Made by a program: the position numbers and the translations under genes. Below, one piece after another: positions 8,643 through 16,787 of a stretch of 59,671 nt of DNA; position 1 is the first letter of the stretch; every line of letters starts with the position of its first letter. The DNA is taken from contig JAFGHP010000053.1 of the NCBI GenBank assembly GCA_016930055.1, positions 1-59,671 of the forward strand, given 5' to 3'. The stretch is from Candidatus Bathyarchaeota archaeon. Lineage in GTDB: Archaea > Thermoproteota > Bathyarchaeia > TCS64. Below the pieces are notes generated by a model. It searched no databases. It had not been told where the DNA came from and saw only the letters and a program-made list of their open reading frames with translations.

Positions 8643-9950
8643 ATGGGTTTAGGCAATTTTAACATGACAGCTATTAGCAGAACCCAAATTAATCATTTGA
8701 AAAATAATCAAAATACAAGTTACTGTGCATACATATCTAAAAATAAAGCTGGTTCATTATTTTCTTCTAATATCCAAGATTTTATTTCAATAATTGAGAA
8801 TAGCGAACTTTCTTGGGTTGACTGCTTTGCTGATGATTTCGGTGGAAATGCATTAACTGCAGCTTTAATGTTTGGATTTAGCGATTCTTTAGTATCAGAG
8901 CTACTTAATAACAAAATTAGTGGATATGAAGATTTAGAAACTGAAATGGGCCTCCTTTTACCAAAAATTATCGTTAAAGATCTGGATATTTCCCTGAATC
9001 CTTTACTGATTTTAATTAAAGATAACCTAATTTTAAGCATTCATGAACACGATACAAAACGTTTTAAAAATCTTAGAAGATATGCTGAAAGTTATTTTAA
9101 ACGACTGTCAAAAAATAATCCCAAAAATGAATGGCTTAGTCACACTCTATTAAGAATTATTGATGAGAATAACACAAAAAACTTTGAAAAACTTCAATAT
9201 ATCGAAGAAGGAAGCGATGATTTAACAAATGACTTGAAGGGGGATACTGTAGATAGTAAACACATAACCGACCAAATTTATCAAATGAAACAAACAATGT
9301 TAAAATATAGTTCTGGTTTATGGGCAACTATAGATGTTTTAGCAGAACTTAGAAGTGGAGATGCTGAATTAGTTGCTGAATCTTCACATATCTTAGAAAA
9401 AATAGGCTACTCCATAGACGACATCAATAGACAATTAGGGTTGGCCGAACATTTGACAGAGGTTCTTGCTTCATCTATGGAATGTATCCAATCAATAAAC
9501 AATAATTTGTTACAGGATAAAAACAATCTTTTACAGGAAAAAAACAATATTCTCCAGGATCGTAATAATTTACTACAACAGAGAAATAACGATCTTCAAG
9601 AGTATAGTAACCAACTGCAAGAATATAACAATAAACTTCAAGAAAATAATAATCATTTACAAGAAGCAAACAATATAATATCTGAAAAAAATAATTCTTT
9701 AACCATAGCAAATAATAGATTAACTAAACTAGCCGCTTTCTTATCAATTATTGCTACTGGATTTGTTATTCCTAATACTATCGCCACTGTGTTGTCACAA
9801 ACTAATATTTTTACATTTAATCCAACTGATGCACTATGGTATATAACTCTAATATTTACTTCAACTATTATCGGAACCTTTCTTGCTTATAAATGGTCTA
9901 AACAAACTGGACTACTTGATAATACAGATAACCATAGGAATAATAAATAA
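8643..9950 (+). CDS. CorA-like membrane protein with an extended heptad-repeat stalk
   Basis: A 435-residue protein resembling CorA Mg2+/Co2+ channels. The N-terminal domain has the CorA flow (DLETEMGLLLPKI, LLILIKDNLILSIHEHD as the strand pair, then a helical FKNLRRYAESYFKRL...LLRIIDE). Two C-terminal transmembrane helices follow (FLSIIATGFVIPNTIATVL and LWYITLIFTSTIIGTFLAY). The signature GMN after the first helix is missing; LSQTN stands there. Between the cytoplasmic domain and membrane helix 1, residues 287-363 are eleven tandem seven-residue units beginning NN, which lengthen the stalk helix. It probably moves or senses divalent ions, but loss of GMN makes a channel role uncertain. It is monocistronic. 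Confidence 0.7.
   Translation: MGLGNFNMTAISRTQINHLKNNQNTSYCAYISKNKAGSLFSSNIQDFISIIENSELSWVDCFADDFGGNALTAALMFGFSDSLVSELLNNKISGYEDLETEMGLLLPKIIVKDLDISLNPLLILIKDNLILSIHEHDTKRFKNLRRYAESYFKRLSKNNPKNEWLSHTLLRIIDENNTKNFEKLQYIEEGSDDLTNDLKGDTVDSKHITDQIYQMKQTMLKYSSGLWATIDVLAELRSGDAELVAESSHILEKIGYSIDDINRQLGLAEHLTEVLASSMECIQSINNNLLQDKNNLLQEKNNILQDRNNLLQQRNNDLQEYSNQLQEYNNKLQENNNHLQEANNIISEKNNSLTIANNRLTKLAAFLSIIATGFVIPNTIATVLSQTNIFTFNPTDALWYITLIFTSTIIGTFLAYKWSKQTGLLDNTDNHRNNK
9501..9731 (+). repeat. Eleven tandem 21-bp units encoding asparagine-rich heptads
   Basis: Within the CorA-like gene, bases 9501-9731 encode eleven consecutive heptads of the form NNxLQxx (for example NNLLQDK, NNLLQEK, NNILQDR, NNDLQEY, NNKLQEN). 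Asn is fixed at positions 1-2 (one unit has SN) and Leu or Ile at position 4. The reading frame is kept exactly in register. Codons vary between units, so the array is under protein-level selection or is old, not a fresh slippage product. Confidence 0.9.
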
Positions 9951-9994
9951 AAGATTTCATTTAAAACAAGTTTTTATTTAGACATATTTTAAAA

Positions 9995-10546
9995 TTAGCT
10001 TGTTAATTCTTTTACCATAAAAATATGATCTATAAATTCACCATTTTTATAAATTTCCTTAGGTATTCTACCTGTTTCCCTGAATCCAACTTTCTCATAA
10101 ACATGTTTTGCTCTACTATTTGAGGAGAAAACAGTCAAAGTAATTATCTTAAGACCCATTTCTTTGCCCTTGGAAATTAATGTATTCATCATCTCAGTAC
10201 CTATTCCAATATCCCTGTATCCATCCTTAATTGAAATACCTAAGACTCCCACATGCTTTGAATAACCAGTCTTTTTAGTGATTGATGAATTTGCTACAAG
10301 TTTGCCACCAACTTCAGCTACTACTATAAATGTGTTACCTTTCTCTACCTCAGCAAGTTGTTTACTTAGCCAATCTATTTCATATTCCCTTGTAACTTTC
10401 TGAAATACTGTTATGTCTGCTCCTTCTTCAACAAGAGAATTAATAAATTCAAGACAATCATCTAAATCCTCCCATTTAAGAGTTCTAAGAATTACTTTTC
10501 TTCCATCATTAGCAAAAAAATTTTTAATAATAGTACCTGTTTTCAT
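9995..10546 (-). CDS. GNAT family N-acetyltransferase
   Basis: A 183-residue acetyl-CoA-dependent acyltransferase of the RimI/RimL-like group. The acetyl-CoA pyrophosphate loop is visible as GISIKDGYRDIGIGTEMM (R/Q-x-x-G-x-G/A), followed by ITLTVFSSNSRAKHVYEKVGF, the conserved beta4-alpha4 region. The ATG at 10546 is chosen as the start because AGGTGA precedes it by five bases; the GTG at 10555 sits inside that site. The substrate may be a protein N-terminus, an amino acid or a small amine. Monocistronic. Confidence 0.87.
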   Translation of the reverse strand: MKTGTIIKNFFANDGRKVILRTLKWEDLDDCLEFINSLVEEGADITVFQKVTREYEIDWLSKQLAEVEKGNTFIVVAEVGGKLVANSSITKKTGYSKHVGVLGISIKDGYRDIGIGTEMMNTLISKGKEMGLKIITLTVFSSNSRAKHVYEKVGFRETGRIPKEIYKNGEFIDHIFMVKELTS

Positions 10547-10691
10547 TAATGTCACCTATCTTAAAAATGAATTAGTTTCATTAATATTTATTAGCGTCGT
10601 TAAAAAATTAATAAATATTAATAAATTTAATAATTCTTCATCAAGTTGAGAAAGTATAAAAACAACAAATAAGTTTTATTTTTGATTCGTT

Positions 10692-11231
10692 TTGGCTGCA
10701 AGAATATCAGAAGTTGAAAAAACTGAGAGAGATGAAGCAATTAAAACAATAAATCATCAAATCAAAATCGAAGGAGAATTAATATCACTATATGAAAAAA
10801 CGTTTCAGGAAACAGATAATAAACCTTTAGGGATGCTGTTTAGAACGATTATGCGTGATTCTCAAAAACATATTGAAATCCTTCAAACAGCTATTGAAAT
10901 AATAAAAGGACAAGACATTTTAATAAAAGACAGAGAAGAAATCAAAACAAATCTTAAGAAGCATTTAGAGCTAGAAGAGGATTCAATTAATCGTGGTGAT
11001 AACCTACTTAAATTTAATTGGTTAAGAGAAAATAAGGGGTTAGCTTCTCTTATAGAGAGTTGGCGTGATGATGAAAAACGCCATCATAAATTTCTAAAGG
11101 AGCTCTCTGAGAAACCCTTTATTCTTATCAACTCTAATGATTTTGCATCAGTATTTAGAGATGAAACTTTCTTCGAAGACCGTTATGTAAGATCAAAAAA
11201 ATATTGGGATGAAAAAAACCCTAAACCATAA
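10692..11231 (+). CDS. Ferritin-like four-helix-bundle protein
   Basis: A 179-residue helical protein. Two helix pairs carry ferritin/rubrerythrin-like metal motifs: an early Glu-rich helix (QIKIEGELISLYEKTF) followed by RDSQKHIEIL (an ExxH-like position), then LELEEDSI and a final DDEKRHHKFLKEL. This spacing suggests a di-iron or rubrerythrin-like domain without the rubredoxin part. Possible roles are peroxide detoxification or metal storage. The start is a TTG. A short non-bundle C-terminal tail rich in Phe, Asp and Lys is unexplained. Monocistronic, convergent with the CBS gene at 11274. Confidence 0.65.
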   Translation: MAARISEVEKTERDEAIKTINHQIKIEGELISLYEKTFQETDNKPLGMLFRTIMRDSQKHIEILQTAIEIIKGQDILIKDREEIKTNLKKHLELEEDSINRGDNLLKFNWLRENKGLASLIESWRDDEKRHHKFLKELSEKPFILINSNDFASVFRDETFFEDRYVRSKKYWDEKNPKP

Positions 11232-11273
11232 TTGCTTATCACTACCTACCAGTGATAAGAAAAATTTTTTTAA

Positions 11274-11720
11274 TTATGAAAATCTGAAAGGAGACCAAAT
11301 TAATACTTCTTTTATCGCTTTATCAACATATTCTGCAAAGTGATCCGTAATATCCCTTGCAGTAATTACTCCATATAATATGCCATTATGTTCTACTGGT
11401 AATTTTCTGACATTCTTTAATCTCATGGTTTCAGCTGCAGTAGTCACTTCCACATCTGGACTTATAGTCACTAATGGACTCGACATTACTTGGTTGACTT
11501 TAACTTTCGAAGGATCTAGTTCTTTGGCTACTACATTCCTTATTATATCTCTTTCAGTTAACATGCCTTTTGGGTGCCCCTTATCCAAAATAACTGCATA
11601 TCCTCTAGGACTTTCTGCAATTTTTTTGGATGCATCAGTTATGTTACTTTCACTATCAATTGTAATGATGTCTTTGTTCATAAAATCTTTAACTAAAAAA
11701 GTCATATCACTCACAAACAC
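11274..11720 (-). CDS. CBS-domain pair protein
   Basis: A 148-residue protein that is essentially one Bateman module. CBS1 starts near residue 10 (VKDFMNKDIITIDSESNITDA...GMLTERDIIRNV) and CBS2 near 73 (VNQVMSSPLVTISPDVEVTTA...GVITARDITDHF). Such stand-alone pairs bind adenine nucleotides or SAM and regulate partner proteins. No other domain is present. It is monocistronic and no partner is suggested by context. Confidence 0.9.
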   Translation of the reverse strand: MFVSDMTFLVKDFMNKDIITIDSESNITDASKKIAESPRGYAVILDKGHPKGMLTERDIIRNVVAKELDPSKVKVNQVMSSPLVTISPDVEVTTAAETMRLKNVRKLPVEHNGILYGVITARDITDHFAEYVDKAIKEVLIWSPFRFS

Positions 11721-11892
11721 TTAAATTATTTATTTCATAATATTTAATGTTTTACAGATTTTAAAATAAGGATATAATATCCTTAAAAACAATATTTTAA
11801 AATAAATACGTATAAAATCTAAATTTCTTAAAAAAGAATGATATATTAATCTCCAACGCTATTATTATTTTAGACTAATAGTTTGATAAAGT

Positions 11893-12198
11893 ATGGTAAG
11901 TAGATCAGAAAATCTTAAAGAAATATTAGAAATAGAGGATGAAATAAACAAACTCGAGATCAACCTAAATTACAGAACAATCAAGGAAAACCTAAAGAAA
12001 CTTGAGAAAGGTTATTTCGGATTATTTATCTCAGTTCCTTCACCAAATAATTTGAAGGAAACTATAAAAATTAAAAGAAATTCTCCTCAATTAGAAAATA
12101 CTATAAAATTATATAAAGAAAAAATTGAAGATTATCAAAATAGAATATATAAACTTAAGATTAAAAGAAAAGATTTAAAAAATGCTTTATTTCAATAA
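11893..12198 (+). CDS. Small coiled-coil protein, paralogue of the protein at 53895
   Basis: A 101-residue highly charged helical protein of no family I recognise. Two helices (LKEILEIEDEINKLE... and ...LYKEKIEDYQNRIYKLKIKR) flank a central non-helical segment with SVPSPNNLKETIKIKRNS. A second copy about 42 kb away (53895-54206) shares the same layout and several anchor motifs: IE..IN.LE, N(Y/F)R..K.NLK.LE, P.N..ETI..K.NS, TI..YKE and the C-terminal LF(Q/P). This shows a conserved family. Function unknown; a dimeric coiled-coil adaptor is possible. Confidence 0.7.
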   Translation: MVSRSENLKEILEIEDEINKLEINLNYRTIKENLKKLEKGYFGLFISVPSPNNLKETIKIKRNSPQLENTIKLYKEKIEDYQNRIYKLKIKRKDLKNALFQ

Positions 12199-12287
12199 GC
12201 TTTATTGATTTACACTTTAAAAAGCAATAATTTTCAAATTTAACTTGATGGACATGTTTACCTGCCGAATAAATTGATATATCTTAC

Positions 12288-12296
12288 GTATATAAG
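12288..12296 (+). promoter_or_regulatory. TATA box for the tyrA-aroG-like operon
   Basis: GTATATAAG lies about 26 bases before the TTG at 12315. That is the usual archaeal TATA-to-transcription-start distance, so this mRNA may be leaderless, although a GAGGT is also present eight bases before the TTG. Confidence 0.5.
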
Positions 12297-12314
12297 AGGA
12301 GTGAGGTCTAGAGT

Positions 12315-13173
12315 TTGAATATTGGCTTAATAGGTGTAGGAAAAATGGGTGAATGTTTTTACAAAATCGTTGACCTTCCAAGGTCATAAACTCACTTTAT
12401 TTGATTTAGATTTTAATAGGTCAAAGGAAGTAGCTAAAAAATATAATTGTCTTTATTCAGAAAATAAAAAAGAATGTTTGAAGAACAAGGATCTTGTTAT
12501 TTTCTGTACTCCCATTACTAATACTCCTAATTTAATTATTGAATTAATCCCATTCCTAGAATCTAAAACAATTCTCTGTGAGATAACTTCATTAAAGGGG
12601 GGAGTGGTACCTGTTTTAAGAGAGCTAAAAAATATTACTTTGTCATTACATCCTATGTTTGGTCCAGATGTTCAGAACTTTACAAATCAAACAATGGCTT
12701 TAATCCATGTTAAAAATATTGAAATCGAAAAAAAGTATACTGAAACCCTTTTCCCAGAATCAAAAATTGTTACTACTAGTGTAGAGAACCACGATAAAGC
12801 GATGGCATATGTACTTTCTTTACCTTATTTCATGAATTTAGTTTTTGCAAACACCTTAGAACAAGGAGAAAGGGAATTTATAGAACAGTTGGCTGGAACA
12901 ACTTTCAAAGCTCAGTCCATAGTTAAAGATTGTATAATTGGAGAATCAACAGAACTCATAGAATCTTTAATAAATTGTAACATGTATTCATGGGAAATCA
13001 TTAACCAATTCATAGACGAAGCGGTCTATCTTAGACGAATATTCAAGAAAGGAAGCACTGTCGATAATTATCTCAGTTTACTGAAAACACAACTTGATGA
13101 TACTAGACTATTTGAAGCACGTACTATGAGAAATCATATTCAAAATTCTACTCTGAATAGATTAACTAAGTAG
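12315..13173 (+). CDS. tyrA: Prephenate dehydrogenase with an apparent frameshift near codon 15
   Basis: NAD(P)-dependent oxidation of prephenate to 4-hydroxyphenylpyruvate in tyrosine synthesis. The TTG at 12315 opens a frame reading NIGLIGVGKMGECF, the Rossmann GxGxMG motif, but the rest of the protein (TKSLTFQGHKLTLFDLDFNRS...) is in the next frame. Removing one T from the T5 run at 12356-12360 joins them into a normal TyrA N-terminus. Later motifs fit TyrA: VIFCTPITNT, EITSLKGG and the conserved HPMFGPDV. The C-terminal helical domain is present, giving about 286 residues, a normal archaeal length. A DAHP-synthase-like gene follows nine bases downstream. The frameshift may be an assembly error or a real mutation. 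Confidence 0.8.
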
Positions 13174-13182
13174 TGTTAGAAT

Positions 13183-14217
13183 ATGGTTGAAGAAAAAGCT
13201 ATAAAAAACATTTTCATTGCAGCAGGACCCTGCGCAATTGAATCAGAAAATCAAATTAATGATATAACCTACAAAATGAGTTTGATCCGAGATATTTCTA
13301 AACCCTATTTAATTCATTTTATGTGTAGAGGTGGCTCTTGGAAACCTAGGACTCTGCATATTGATCAGAATGGAGAACATGTTTTTGAAGGTTTGAGAGA
13401 AGAGGGTTTAAAAATTCATGCTAATTCAGCTAAAAAATATTTTCTTCCTATAGTATCTGAACTGATGTCCGAGATGGATTTAAGACACTTTCACCGTTAC
13501 CTCGATGAAGAGATAGATTTTATTCAAATAGGTGCAAGAACAAATCAAGCATATGCTCTATTATATGCTGTTGGAGGAACAGATTTTGGTGTGATGCTTA
13601 AGAGTCCCTTACAAGGAATTGATGTTAACGAATCTGTTGGTTCTCTTCAGAGACTAGAAAATAATAGACAAATAATATATTGTGTGAGAGGTCAAAAAAA
13701 AATAATTGACCCTCGCGGGTTAAGAACTGAAGCTTACAATAATTATGTCAAGGATCTAAATGACAGTCCTGATCAAAGCCCTGATTCAAGGAACTTAAAC
13801 AACATCAGGGCAATAAATTACTTAAAAAATAATCCATACCTCATTGAAAATAACGTATTGTATTGTTATGATCCTAGTCATACATGGGGAGGAAAAACAG
13901 AGTTAATGAAATATAAAATAGGTGATTGGGCAATAAAAGCAATAATTGAATATAATTATGATGGTTTAATGATTGAAGTTAATGATAGATCTGCAGAAGC
14001 TATTTGTGATGCAGAACAAGCACTATTAATAACAACTAATGGCATAGATTGGTCTAAAACAAATTATAAAGTTGAACCCAAAATCCCGCCAATTACTCTC
14101 GTCGACATAGTATCAAGCATATTGGAATTTCAAGGAAAAAAAATAGGTATAGATGCTCAAGAAATTGAAACTAATAAAAAAGAGCTAAAAAACATTAGAT
14201 GGGACGCAACATTATGA
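13183..14217 (+). CDS. 3-deoxy-7-phosphoheptulonate (DAHP) synthase-like protein
   Basis: Member of the NeuB/DAHP-KDO8P synthase TIM-barrel family: AAGPCAIES at residues 13-21, CRGGSWKPRT for the (K/R)PRT phosphate-binding loop, IGARTNQAYALL and the metal-binding DPSHTWGG near residue 230. DAHP synthase joins PEP and erythrose 4-phosphate, the first shikimate-pathway step; lying behind tyrA supports aromatic biosynthesis. It is longer (344) than the usual 260-270 residues of this type. The usual LLKR reads MLKS and CERG reads CVRG, followed by an extra ~50-residue stretch before DPSH. It may be a divergent enzyme with altered substrate or regulation. Confidence 0.72.
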   Translation: MVEEKAIKNIFIAAGPCAIESENQINDITYKMSLIRDISKPYLIHFMCRGGSWKPRTLHIDQNGEHVFEGLREEGLKIHANSAKKYFLPIVSELMSEMDLRHFHRYLDEEIDFIQIGARTNQAYALLYAVGGTDFGVMLKSPLQGIDVNESVGSLQRLENNRQIIYCVRGQKKIIDPRGLRTEAYNNYVKDLNDSPDQSPDSRNLNNIRAINYLKNNPYLIENNVLYCYDPSHTWGGKTELMKYKIGDWAIKAIIEYNYDGLMIEVNDRSAEAICDAEQALLITTNGIDWSKTNYKVEPKIPPITLVDIVSSILEFQGKKIGIDAQEIETNKKELKNIRWDATL

Positions 14218-14671
14218 ATTTAAAATCTTAATAATGTATTGTAATAAACAAAATTATTTATTAATTTAAAAAAGATTATTCCTTGTCAAAAATCAGATTT
14301 TTTAAATGTGATGTTTTAATCTTAAAAATTTAACCATTTAAGTTTTTTAAATGTATAGTATAATTAGATAAACTTTATGAAGAATTGATTACAAGAATTT
14401 ATTGTGTAGTTAGGTTCATTTCTCCATAATGGTGAAGTTACCTGCACTCAAAATATTTTTGTAACAATCTTTATAACCTTAACTTGAACGTCCTTTTGAG
14501 GCGTAGTCAAGCCCATAAGCTGATTGTAATACACCCTAAAGCCAATGGTGCTTCGATCCTAATGCTACGTTCTCATTTTAAAAATATTTAATTTAACGAC
14601 AAAATATTCCTTTTAAAATGGATTATTTCACAATTTAGAAAAATTTTTTTTAATTAAATTTGTTGTTAAAT
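14218..14671. other. 454-bp non-coding region between convergent genes, containing a hairpin
   Basis: Both flanking genes point into this stretch. Most of it is AT-rich filler. Bases 14480-14575 are clearly richer in G+C and fold into a long imperfect hairpin, listed separately. No open frame of useful length and no tRNA-like structure was found. Confidence 0.6.
14498..14574. other. Long imperfect hairpin, candidate structured RNA or element end
   Basis: Three stacked helices can be drawn by hand. GAG.CGTAG (14498-14506) pairs with CTACG..CTC (14565-14574); TC (14507-14508) pairs with GA (14555-14556); AAGCCCAT (14509-14516) pairs with ATGG-T-GCTT (14545-14553) with one bulged T. That is about 18 pairs around a 28-base loop, with an eight-base internal bulge at 14557-14564. 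An alternative helix is GAACGT (14486) with ACGTTC (14567). The region is richer in G+C than its surroundings, as expected of structured RNA in an AT-rich genome. Strand is undetermined. It could instead be an insertion-element end or a bidirectional terminator. Confidence 0.4.
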
Positions 14672-15565
14672 TTAAATAAAGTTAGATAATATTATACCAA
14701 TAGCCATCAATGCAGTCATTGTTAAGGTAAGTTTTACGTTTTCACCCATATAGGGTATAATTTCTGGTACTTTTCCTTGGTTATTAATAACTCCTTTTAC
14801 AGCTTTATACCCTATAGGTAATGTGAAATAGGTTACTAATACTGTAGGGGGCAAAAAATTTTTTATAACTGTTAAAAATACCCACAAATAAGTGCATATA
14901 ATTAGAACTCCGTATATTATTGATGATTTTTTTTTACCAAAAGCAATAACGACATTTCTACGCCCAACAGTCTTATCAGCGTCAATATCTGGAAATTCGT
15001 TTAAAAAAAGTAAAGTACCTACAAGTAAACCTGGTACAACTCCTGCATAGAGACTTGTAAATCCAAATTCCTTTGTTAGGGTCATATATCCCCCTATTGC
15101 TACTAGAGGTCCAAAATTTATTCCTGTAATTAGTTCTCCAAGGTAAAGTTTTGAAAATATTGGTGTATAAAAGTAGATTGTTAAAATAGCTAAAGCTATT
15201 ATTGGTAAAATCATCCAAGTTGAATTGTATGCTAGATAAATACCTATGCCTGAACCTATTGTTAAACAAATTATACCAAACTTGTAGACTGTCTCTGATT
15301 TAAGTTCACCAGATGTTAATATGTTACTTCCTCCACTGAAAGGTGTTTTGATTGTTTTAAAATCTAAACCATTTTTATAATCAAAATATTCGTTTAAAAC
15401 GTTAATACTTATATGAGCTAATGTAACTCCTACAAATCCTAATATCATATTTAGTAAATTAAAGTAGCCGTCAACATATGCTGCAGCTACTCCTATACTA
15501 TAAGTTATAGGTGCTAAGATTAGGAAGGGAGCTCTTATTTGTCTTAGCCAGATTCGATAACTCAT
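14672..15565 (-). CDS. UbiA-family prenyltransferase, MenA-like
   Basis: Integral membrane prenyltransferase of 297 residues with about eight hydrophobic helices. The first Asp-rich motif is NEYFDYKNGLD (residues 58-68). Its two Asp residues are six apart, as in MenA, rather than the four of UbiA/DGGGP synthase. The second motif is FPDIDADKTVGRRN, again MenA-like. MenA attaches a long prenyl chain to dihydroxynaphthoate for menaquinone. The gene is divergent from a long-chain polyprenyl diphosphate synthase (15668), which would supply the donor. The acceptor is inferred; a role in another prenylated quinone or lipid remains possible. Confidence 0.78.
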   Translation of the reverse strand: MSYRIWLRQIRAPFLILAPITYSIGVAAAYVDGYFNLLNMILGFVGVTLAHISINVLNEYFDYKNGLDFKTIKTPFSGGSNILTSGELKSETVYKFGIICLTIGSGIGIYLAYNSTWMILPIIALAILTIYFYTPIFSKLYLGELITGINFGPLVAIGGYMTLTKEFGFTSLYAGVVPGLLVGTLLFLNEFPDIDADKTVGRRNVVIAFGKKKSSIIYGVLIICTYLWVFLTVIKNFLPPTVLVTYFTLPIGYKAVKGVINNQGKVPEIIPYMGENVKLTLTMTALMAIGIILSNFI

Positions 15566-15616
15566 GGGATAAAACAGATATTTAGCATGTTTTTATGTTT
15601 TTCATAAAATCTTTCA

Positions 15617-15625
15617 TATATATAA
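15617..15625 (+). promoter_or_regulatory. TATA box in the divergent prenyltransferase/polyprenyl synthase intergenic region
   Basis: TATATATAAG within the 102-bp divergent spacer, about 45 bases before the TTG start at 15668. It matches the archaeal TATA consensus and could serve the polyprenyl synthase; its near-symmetry might also serve the opposite gene. Confidence 0.45.
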
Positions 15626-15667
15626 GATTGTACGTATAGTCTTAATTCAAATCGGGGTTTAACGGTT

Positions 15668-16627
15668 TTGGCTATAGTTACTGATAAACTAAAAATAATC
15701 ATAGACAGAAGCAATTACGTTGAGGAAGCTCTATCAATAATAGATAAAGAATTCGATGTAGAACTTAGATCCGCAGCTCAATATGCTTTATCAACTGGAG
15801 GTAAACGATTAAGACCAATTCTCTGTATGTTGTCATGCGAGTTAGTTGGTGGTGATTATAAGGAAACAATTCCTGCATTCACATCATTAGAACTAATACA
15901 TAATGCAACTTTAATCCACGATGATATTCTTGATGATGATGTAATACGTAGAGGATACCCCTCTGTCCCTAAGAAATATGGATTAAAAACCGCAGTGTTA
16001 ACAGGTGATGCTTTACTTAGTCTTGGTTTAAGATATGCTTCTATTACTGAAAATACTAAAGTTGTTAAGTTACTAAGTGAAACAAGTCTAAAAATGGTTT
16101 CGGGTATTAAAAAACAACTAAATTTAAACAAGAAAGCTGTTTCTGAGGATGTTATTTTAGAAATTAATTATTTAAAAAGTGGTAGTCTATTCGAAGCAGC
16201 CACGGAACTTGGTGCAATAATTGGTGGTGCTGACGAAGATACTGTAAAATCGTTGGCATATTTTGGGCAATTATTCGGGAATTCCTATCAGATAAAAGAC
16301 GATATAATAGATATTCAAACAAAAAGTTTCGATGAGCCTCGTAACGATTTACTAAACGGTGATTTTACTCTACCCATAATTTATGCATTAGAGTCTAATA
16401 TTCCAAGTGAGACGAAGAAAAAACTCTTCGAAGACTTTAATTCATTAACCCTTCAAAATATTTTAGATATTTTATCAAAAACTTCAAGCATACAAAAATG
16501 TTGGGATAAAATAGATTATTACCTTAGTGATGCTCAAAAAATTCTCGATCAATTCAATAATAGTGAAGCTAAAAATGGCATTCTTTTTTTGTTGAACCAA
16601 TTAAAATCTAAAAATTCATACACTTAA
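15668..16627 (+). CDS. Polyprenyl diphosphate synthase, predicted long-chain type
   Basis: Trans-isoprenyl diphosphate synthase of 319 residues. GGKRLRP is at 44-50, the first Asp-rich motif HDDILDDD at 84-91 and the second YQIKDDIIDIQ near 210. The enzyme condenses IPP onto allylic diphosphates. The residue five before the first Asp motif is Ala80 with Thr81 next to it; short-chain FPP/GGPP synthases usually have an aromatic there, so small residues predict a longer product such as a hexa- to octaprenyl chain. It is divergent from a MenA-like prenyltransferase. The TTG start is supported only by the alignment of the N-terminus. Confidence 0.85.
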   Translation: MAIVTDKLKIIIDRSNYVEEALSIIDKEFDVELRSAAQYALSTGGKRLRPILCMLSCELVGGDYKETIPAFTSLELIHNATLIHDDILDDDVIRRGYPSVPKKYGLKTAVLTGDALLSLGLRYASITENTKVVKLLSETSLKMVSGIKKQLNLNKKAVSEDVILEINYLKSGSLFEAATELGAIIGGADEDTVKSLAYFGQLFGNSYQIKDDIIDIQTKSFDEPRNDLLNGDFTLPIIYALESNIPSETKKKLFEDFNSLTLQNILDILSKTSSIQKCWDKIDYYLSDAQKILDQFNNSEAKNGILFLLNQLKSKNSYT

Positions 16628-16787
16628 AATATTTATATAAATATTTTAATTATTAATATAAATTAATATTAATTAATAGGTAATATTTCGTTTAAAAAAT
16701 GTAACTTTTTTTGACAACAGATATCAATTATTTTACTCTATAATAAATATTATATGATATTATAATAACTATAATAATTGGTATATA

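Noticed and set aside
9501-9731. Short tandem DNA repeat that could be a CRISPR or minisatellite
   Set aside because: The units are coding, 21 bp, with no spacers, and keep the reading frame of the CorA-like gene; codons differ between units.
14440-14600. tRNA or box C/D RNA in the intergenic GC-richer island
   Set aside because: No cloverleaf, T-arm or paired C/D boxes could be drawn; only the long hairpin is supported, so it is listed as a structure without a type.
14440-14600. Remnant of an IS200/IS605 TnpB gene end
   Set aside because: A TTCAA near the hairpin is suggestive on the minus strand, but translations in all frames show no recognisable TnpB segment.
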